Source: Agrypnia vestita (Eukaryota; Arthropoda; Insecta; Trichoptera; Phryganeidae). Taken from it: a stretch of 64,000 nucleotides of DNA. Below are positions 57,936 to 64,000 of the stretch, one piece after another. The position numbers and the translations under genes are program-made. Under the pieces are notes generated by a model. That model saw only the letters and a list, made by a program, of their open reading frames with translations. It was not told where the DNA came from and did no database searches. The stretch spans positions 1 through 64,000 of the forward strand of contig JADDOH010001561.1 in NCBI GenBank assembly GCA_016648135.1. Direction: 5' to 3'. The first letter of the stretch is position 1. Each line of letters begins with the position of its first letter.

Positions 57936-58146
57936 AGAATTCAAAAAGAGTCATTTAAGTGGTCTGGTCATGTAGAATGAACAAAAGAGGATAGAATGGA
58001 AAGAAATATATTAAACTCGAATGTCGATGGCGCGAGAAATAGAGGACATCAACGTCGAAATAAACCGGATATTGGAAGATGTATGAATGTGGAAGAGACG
58101 AAAATCATACATCAATGCACGAGAGAAGACAGATACGATATCACGG
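57936..58146 (+). pseudogene. RTE/CR1-like LINE fragment (36-kb family), plus strand
   Basis: The translation gives R-I-Q-K-E-S-F-K-W-S-G-H-V-E-(stop)-T-K-E-D-R-M and then G-A-R-N-R-G-H-Q-R-R. After a frame change it gives R-C-M-N-V-E-E-T-K-I-I-H-Q. These align with RWFGRVERMNEERM, GNRNRGRPRK and RCMNVAEAKVVCQD of the 36-kb copy. It is heavily decayed. Confidence 0.65.
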
Positions 58147-60563
58147 TATGTTAGTTAGATATTTAAATATTATAATTTGTATCAATCTCGCTCTGTTAAC
58201 TAGAATTTGTATCATTGAATTATAATTTAAAATTTAATCTTTAGACTAACCTAATTCGTGTATCTCCAGTCACAGTAGAGTATAAAATAATTAGTAAATT
58301 CTTTTTAGTCTTCAGAAATGACAAAATTGCGGAAGTTTTTTATTACTTACATAAAGAGAAAGTATAAATTGGCACAATGTGATGACTGTACGTGAATCTT
58401 TCACATCTGGCGTGTTATTGCCAGGTGCAAAAGATATTCGATAAGTTGGATAAGTAAGTAGAATTTACATAGCGTGTTGCATTTAGCTACAAGTGTTGTT
58501 CGTGCAACTAGAGATGCGCACCTCGGTATGCACACAAGTGCAGTTCTCGAATCGGAGCCCGTCGGAGGTTTCCAGACGATTGTGCTCGCGGGGAGCGTAA
58601 ATCTATCGGATCGGAATCTCGAATGGAATCATAATTGCATTTCTAACGGCCGTAACACGAGCGCGTTCAGTTTAACGGCATGCTGACATATTTAATGTCC
58701 GAGGAAACACAATTGTGTCATCTAATAAAGCACAAATTGCCAATAAAAGTGTACTTTAATTAAGTGAATTAATTGATCATTTCCTCTTGCTCAATCAGAG
58801 TCCACTGAAAGTAATACAAACTACTTCCGGACACGATATTTATTACTTGATTTTCCTTTAGAAATTCATAAAAAAATCTTTTTAAGTCGAACAAATTTTT
58901 ATATAGACTTGACGCAATTTCCTGAAAATTTCAACGCACTTTTTTCGATCATGACCAGGATACCAGAGGCGCGCACTAAGAACAAGAAGACTTTTTCATA
59001 AGCATATATTTTGAAAACAAACCGAAATAAGAGATATATCTCGAAATATTCCTATCACAATAAGTAAGATATTATTCAGATTTTAATATTTCATAATATT
59101 CTTGCAGATAAACATTTAATTTCGATTTTTTTTTCCAAATGTGTTTAAATAAAGTTCTTAAAAAGTAAACGCTTCTTCTTCTCAATGCACGTCCCTGCAA
59201 AGATACCTTAAAACTACTCTTCATTAAAATGTTTGTATACGCATAACGCATAACAATTTTTTGTGGACACCATAACAATTTTTATTCAATTTCGATTAAA
59301 CTTTCCGGAATTTTTTACTAAAAAATACTAGGCTAAATTCGTTACCCAGCCCCACCAGGTTTCAAAAAGACGATTGTTCCAAACTTTAAAAATGTACAAC
59401 TTGGAACGTGGTAATAAAAATAATTAGTATTAATAAAAATAATCCGTATTAATTAGTAAAAATAATTGGTAATAAAAATAATTCACACACAAATCCCTAC
59501 CTGATTGAACTTTAAAATATACATTTTGGAATGTAGCTTTAAGGGCGGGTTGCCCAATTTTAAGAATGGAACGTAGCAGAACGTAATAAAATTAATTCAC
59601 ATACTACCTGATTCACTACCTTGCGGCCAGTGTCGGAAAAGAGATTTTCATAACTACGAGTGGTACATAATAACAAAAAAAATCTTTATTTCCACATTGT
59701 CAATGTATAGTAAAATTTTACAAAAGCCGACATTTCTTGGGATAATTGATCGCATTAAGACGCCATGAATATTAATATTACTGTGGAAACTTTTCTACTG
59801 TGAAATCTTGAAAGCGAGAGTAAAATATATACTTAGTATAAAGAAAGTAAAACTTAGACTTGACAGCTGACACGTAGCGCCGCGAAACTTCTAACTTCAG
59901 ACTAAACACGTGATGACAAGGGTGACTAAGAGGCGACACAAGGAATAAAGAAATAAGTGAAATTATTTATTCACGAGCGATTTCCCGAGATGTCCATTTA
60001 TGCCAAGAATATGTCGAGAAAGCCTAACATGACGTATTAAAAATAAAAGCCGTCGCAAAAAAGAACATTCCATAGATAAAATTTATTATTACTTTACGAA
60101 TACAGTTTCTAATGTATTATATTACTGAATTAGGAGAATCAGTGTGCACTGGACGTTATTGAAATGAAAATGTTTTTGGCGTAGATGCTACGACAATGAG
60201 CTCTATACTTGTACATTAAAATAGAAAGACTCGAGTGTTTAGCTATGAGAGGATGACTCAACAGCAATCAACGAAGTCATTCCAGAACACAAGGCCGGAG
60301 TAAATGTGGAGTAAGGATGTCTTCAAAGACATGTCTGTCATAGAAATTAAGGACTGGGAAAAAAGAGCGTGCGAGATCAACAGAAGAAAATCCTTGAGAC
60401 GGGATTGTATAAAAAATATGGCTGATGATGATGATGCACAAAGCATCATAAACATATGGAAACAAAAACACTCGTATTTAAGTTATACATTTAAAAAATT
60501 TTGAAACGAGTTTAGCCATTTGAGGGCATTATCGATTGAATAAAAAATTGAATAAAAATTATT
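58147..60563. other. Intergenic, nothing recognised
   Basis: Includes an unremarkable GC-moderate ORF (58474-58686) and an acidic short ORF (60304-60504, MADDDDAQS-like) without a domain I know. No supportable TE ends. Confidence 0.35.
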
Positions 60564-60699
60564 GAAAAGAAATGGTATATAATTTCAAGAATTAAAGAAG
60601 GCTTATGTATTTCTGCACGATTCTAAGAAATAATTATTAGAATCACGCAGAAATACAAAAGCCTTCATTAATCCTTAAAATTATATAGCATCTCTTTTC
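60564..60699. mobile_element. 136-bp hairpin MITE
   Basis: GAAAAGAAATGGTATATAAT...GAAGGCTTATGTATTTCTGC (60564-60620) is mirrored by GCAGAAATACAAAAGCCTTC...ATTATATAGCATCTCTTTTC. The arms span the whole element with a few mismatches and a short loop. No coding. Confidence 0.7.
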
Positions 60700-61238
60700 A
60701 GTAGTTTTCATATAAATACATGTTGTTGAATGCATTGACGTATTATAATATTTATAGACACGTTATTCCCATACTAGCCGGCTTTCGTGTCTAGCATATA
60801 TCGCATTGAAAGAGACAACAAATCACGGCACACTTATTTCACAAACGCTCTGCGTGTAGACAGAAAAATCAGGTAATTTGAAGTAACAGTGGCTAAAATA
60901 ACATACTCATTTGATCATTCGATAACGAATGCAAGTAAGGTAATTAAGTACCTTACTTTTGAGTTGCCAAGATTTCACGGTTGTAACGTGTCTACAGTTT
61001 ATTATATCATTGGTTGAATGTAAAATGTTTAGAATGATAATGCCTTCACAAAGCGAAACGCGTCTCAAAAAATAAAAAAACAAATGTTTTTCTTTCCATA
61101 TATGTGATTATGGAGCTCTACAAACTTACCTTACGAAACAATTTAAAAAAAATAACACAAACATGAAAAATTTCATTAGGTATTCCTGCAAATTCTTTTC
61201 GTAGTAGGTACTATCTTCATCGTGTGAAATAATATATA
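60700..61238. other. Intergenic with a decayed hammerhead-like phrase
   Basis: AAGCGAAACGCGTCTC (61051-61066) matches the GAAACGCGTC end of Penelope-type hammerheads. The upstream core is degenerate (ATGATAATGCC). Otherwise nothing. Confidence 0.3.
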
Positions 61239-61422
61239 TTTTTTTTAAATAGAGATGTGAACACGGAATACGTGTCACATCAATATTCTTACTATTTTCA
61301 AACTAAGCTAAACGCTTGTGCTATGAAAATAGGACTAACTTGCTAGTCTGGAGTGAGGTTCGAACCCGCGACCTTTGGATCACGAGGCCATTGTCCTAAC
61401 CACAAGACCAACAAGCTACTCT
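61239..61422 (-). mobile_element. tRNA-derived SINE A, best copy
   Basis: On the minus strand the head has an intact A box (inverse of 61407-61418, TAGCTTGTTGGT) and a perfect B box GGTTCGAACC-type sequence (61357-61366). It is followed by GACTAGCAAGTTAGTCCTAT, the common body and a terminal A-run. The intact pol III promoter makes it the most transcription-competent SINE in the window. Activity is not shown. Confidence 0.85.
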
Positions 61423-62840
61423 TATTATGATTTAAAGCATAATAAATAAATAGAGTAAATATTAAATGATAAGCATAATAAATAAATAGAGAATAACGAA
61501 TATCATTTAAGACAAAAAGGATTCTAAATATAAGTAGTCCGCCATCAAAGAATGTCTATAAAAACATTAATTTGAATGAAAGTTAAATTTAACTATACAA
61601 CTCGGACCAAGTCATCTGGCGGCCGGATGCCGAGAGGAAGGATTGAAAAGTAGATGGATTCAAGACTTAAGAAATAAAAAACCGCTCATTCAGCGGTCGC
61701 GAACATGAGAAAATCTGATAAACAAAATGATGGTTCTAGCGAGTAGGACGTCAAACGTGAAAGGGTGGAAAGCACGAAAGGGTATCATTTCATAGAAAAT
61801 ATTAGCGACGCAAGTCAATGAGAAACAATAACATTAATAATCAAAATAATGCTAACATTTGGTTAGCAATCCAGAGAGGTAATGAAAAAAATATCTATAT
61901 TTCAAATGATTAGGGTGAATGAAGCCCAAAACTGTCTGAAAACTCAGACAAAAAAAAAAAGCAGTTTCATCAATTAATACGACAAATGTGAAGGTAATTT
62001 CCTAATGGGTTGGGGATCTATCTATCAGCGAAGTTAAAAGCAATTAGTCTCCACGGTAGTCCGGAGAGACCGCGGCAACATCCGGCCGTGTCGGTAGTAT
62101 CCCGTTATTTTATTAAATCGATAAAATTATAAATAAAAGCAGATTGTTTACGAATTATGACTTCCAAGAGTTATAAATAAAATCGCAAGCTAAGTAGCTA
62201 AGTAGCATCAATAATAACGGTGAAAATTTTATGTGATTTAAATTATCCAAGTATTATGATTGCTTCAAAAACGCAGTACGCGGTTTTTCCACGAATATTT
62301 TTTTTCCATTGCCAGTTTCAAAAAATAAACTTTTCGTATGATTTTAAAAAACTATGTATACAGATTATTTAAAAATACATTTAGATATTATGTATACATT
62401 ATTTAACTCGAGTCACTTTACGAAGAAATATATCGATATTTATACCTATTTTCTTATGTAAATTTTATTTTTTCAAGTATATTTTTGACGATTAATTTCT
62501 AGGTCAGAATTTACCTATGGTTAGAAATATGTCAAACTGGAACGCATACACAGCGACGTATCTGTATTATAAGTGTGAGGTCCGATATGATTTTGGTTGC
62601 TTCTTTGATATCTTCATTTGTCATATCATGTTGGTTTATAGAAAAGTTAGCCAATTTCATCTAGGATACAATGCATCGTGAATATTTTTAATATTAATTT
62701 GATGAAACCCATTACGGTTATTCAAATTTAATGTAATTCACAATAAACTTTAAACAGTTTCAGAAACAATAATTTCCTTTGTGAAGATGTTAGTGTGTAA
62801 ATAATAAGTACTATGGTTGTGGTGTGTAGTGATATTTAAA
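61423..62840. other. Intergenic, nothing recognised
   Basis: A+T-rich, starting with a short tandem duplication of AGCATAATAAATAAATAGAG (61436-61491). No gene. Confidence 0.4.
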
Positions 62841-62852
62841 TGCTAGTGTAAT

Positions 62853-63045
62853 AGTTGTCCTGATGAAGAGCCTTATGAAGAGGTTACGTCTTGAAACCGG
62901 TAGACCGAAAAAGTAATTTTTAGTAGTTAAATACTAACATAAATAACATTTTGTTAATAATTTCCTTCACTGAGGTGATAAAAAGCATAATTTTAATCAC
63001 CCCGATGAAGTAAAAACAGTTATCGAAACCAGTTGCTTAAAAAAA
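62853..63045 (+). ncRNA. Two hammerhead-like termini in tandem
   Basis: The first has CTGATGA (62860-62866), a poorly paired stem II region, GAAACCGGTA (62893-62902) and a helix I of GTC/GAC. The second has CCGATGA (63002-63008) and GAAACCAGTT (63025-63034). They lie 140 bp apart and share the TTAAATACTAACATAAATAA-like A+T body between them, as expected for decayed Penelope terminal repeats. Confidence 0.35.
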
Positions 63046-63677
63046 TAAACTCAAGGAGTTAAACATAAACACATATAAATATATAGGTACCGTTATAAAT
63101 CACACACATTTTTAAAATTAATTGCCTCATTTTACCTAAAGCGGGCCTTTGGTTTTTTGCATGAAGTATTTAATTACGAATGGCGAGTTAAAATTATGCA
63201 CTGCCGTATTGTGGTTTACACAAAGCAGACGCTTCAGGAGAGTCTGCGGGCGCGCGTAGGAGGGCGTCTCCACGACAACGCGCGTGTGTGAAGGAAAAAT
63301 GATCCAATCTGCATGATGCAAGTTCAATTACATCGAGAGCACGGGAACGTCGTACAGATAAGGTCCAAGGCGACGGCGCCTTAAAGTGGATGCAAGTCGC
63401 AAAGATTTATGGGATTATGTTTGAAAATGTCTGGACAGTTGTGGGCGTGAATAATACCGGACTGCCACAACAAAATATGAACGGGATGAAACGCGTCTCG
63501 AGTCTCGAATCCTTGTCCTGAGCGCTCCGGTTGCTCGGGATTCTCCAAATATGTATCGATTATAATAATCACTCCAGTCAGGCGGGTACGACAAGTAATA
63601 AAATAGTAAACAACAATAGAAACTTGTACACATCAAAATATCATTTTATTGAAATACGTGGGACCGTAAGAATAATA
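63046..63677. other. Intergenic; GC-moderate patch 63215-63570
   Basis: Minus-strand ORFs overlap in two frames with no domain. No TE ends. Confidence 0.35.
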
Positions 63678-63765
63678 TAGTAAAACCTCCATATAACGAA
63701 CTAATTTGGATCTAAGTAGGAGGTGTCCGTTAAAACCGAAGGTCCGTTGTATAATAAAGTTTCTT
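63678..63765 (+). repeat. pogo/Tigger-like terminal sequence
   Basis: TAGTAAAACCTCCATATAAC followed by GAAC, then TCCGTTAAAACCGAAGG and GTCCGTTGTATAATA, has the look of the CAGTANAACCTC... ends of pogo/Tigger-type elements. The same start occurs at 10290. Only one end is visible. Confidence 0.4.
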
Positions 63766-64000
63766 ATGTTAACACATAAAGTTAAAAAAATAGGTAAAAC
63801 TAAATATAGTACCTACATGAAAAGTTTAATTTAACTTGTTGTCGTCTTTACTATCATTATCTATATATAGTGCTGCTTATGTACTCGTTGTGGTTTTGAA
63901 ACTAATAAATGGGCGTGCGATGTAAATCGCTAATCTAAAATTACTAGTATTTTAGCAAAATATGTCATGTTCATTAAAATTTATTAAAAATAACTGTTTA
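63766..64000. other. Window end, nothing recognised
   Basis: A+T-rich. It may be the interior of the pogo-like element that begins at 63678. Confidence 0.3.

Noticed and set aside
61436..61491. Short A+T tandem repeat as a satellite or origin
   Set aside because: Only two imperfect units, of a length seen by chance in this composition.

Overview
This window looks like A+T-rich, non-coding eukaryotic nuclear DNA from an insect, most likely a lepidopteran. I found no convincing host protein-coding exon, rRNA or functional tRNA gene. Almost everything I can name is a transposable element (TE) or its remains: non-LTR retrotransposon tails (R1-like and RTE/CR1-like), a Penelope-like element with a GIY-YIG domain, PIF/Harbinger, piggyBac and Helitron-like DNA elements, tRNA-derived SINEs, and many fold-back (MITE-like) hairpins. 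The insect assignment rests on this mix and on the look of the non-LTR C-termini. No host gene confirms it.

Layout. 0-5 kb: degenerate repeats, a rearranged hairpin of the CGTATTCTGAAAATA family, and half of a MITE. 5.38-6.09 kb: an internally deleted PIF/Harbinger element with a TTA target-site duplication (TSD) that keeps the N-terminus of its transposase. 6.75-8.0 kb: a TIR element split by a 5'-truncated R1-like LINE with an 11-bp TSD. 9.8-11.65 kb: a 767-bp TIR element and a second copy of the ATGGAGAAG family, itself holding a fold-back insert. 13.2-13.9 kb: a 640-bp hairpin. 16.8-17.2 kb: a near-perfect palindrome split by a SINE. 19-20 kb: two LINE C-termini. 23.3-25.5 kb: a piggyBac element with TTAA duplications nested in an RTE/CR1-like LINE. 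27-29 kb: a SINE, a Tourist-like MITE and a complete 528-bp MITE. 35.5-37.6 kb: a SINE, a LINE fragment with an 11-bp TSD, and an inverted second copy of the 9.8-kb element. 38.5-45.5 kb: Penelope-like termini with hammerhead-ribozyme-like motifs, a Helitron-like element, a fold-back MITE and the GIY-YIG fragment. 48.06-49.56 kb: an array of about 115-bp repeats dense in perfect heat-shock-element motifs beside a Helitron-like 3' end. 50-63 kb: more LINE fragments, SINEs and hairpins.

The parts do not form a pathway; the window records successive and often nested insertions. The most interesting signals are the HSE-rich array, the Penelope-like elements with ribozyme-like termini, and the nested piggyBac with four almost identical 145-bp repeats. 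Between the TEs a few GC-richer, TE-free stretches (around 12.7, 26.2, 29.2, 42.4, 47.1 and 53.7 kb) could be regulatory or unspliced exonic DNA, but the sequence alone does not show it.
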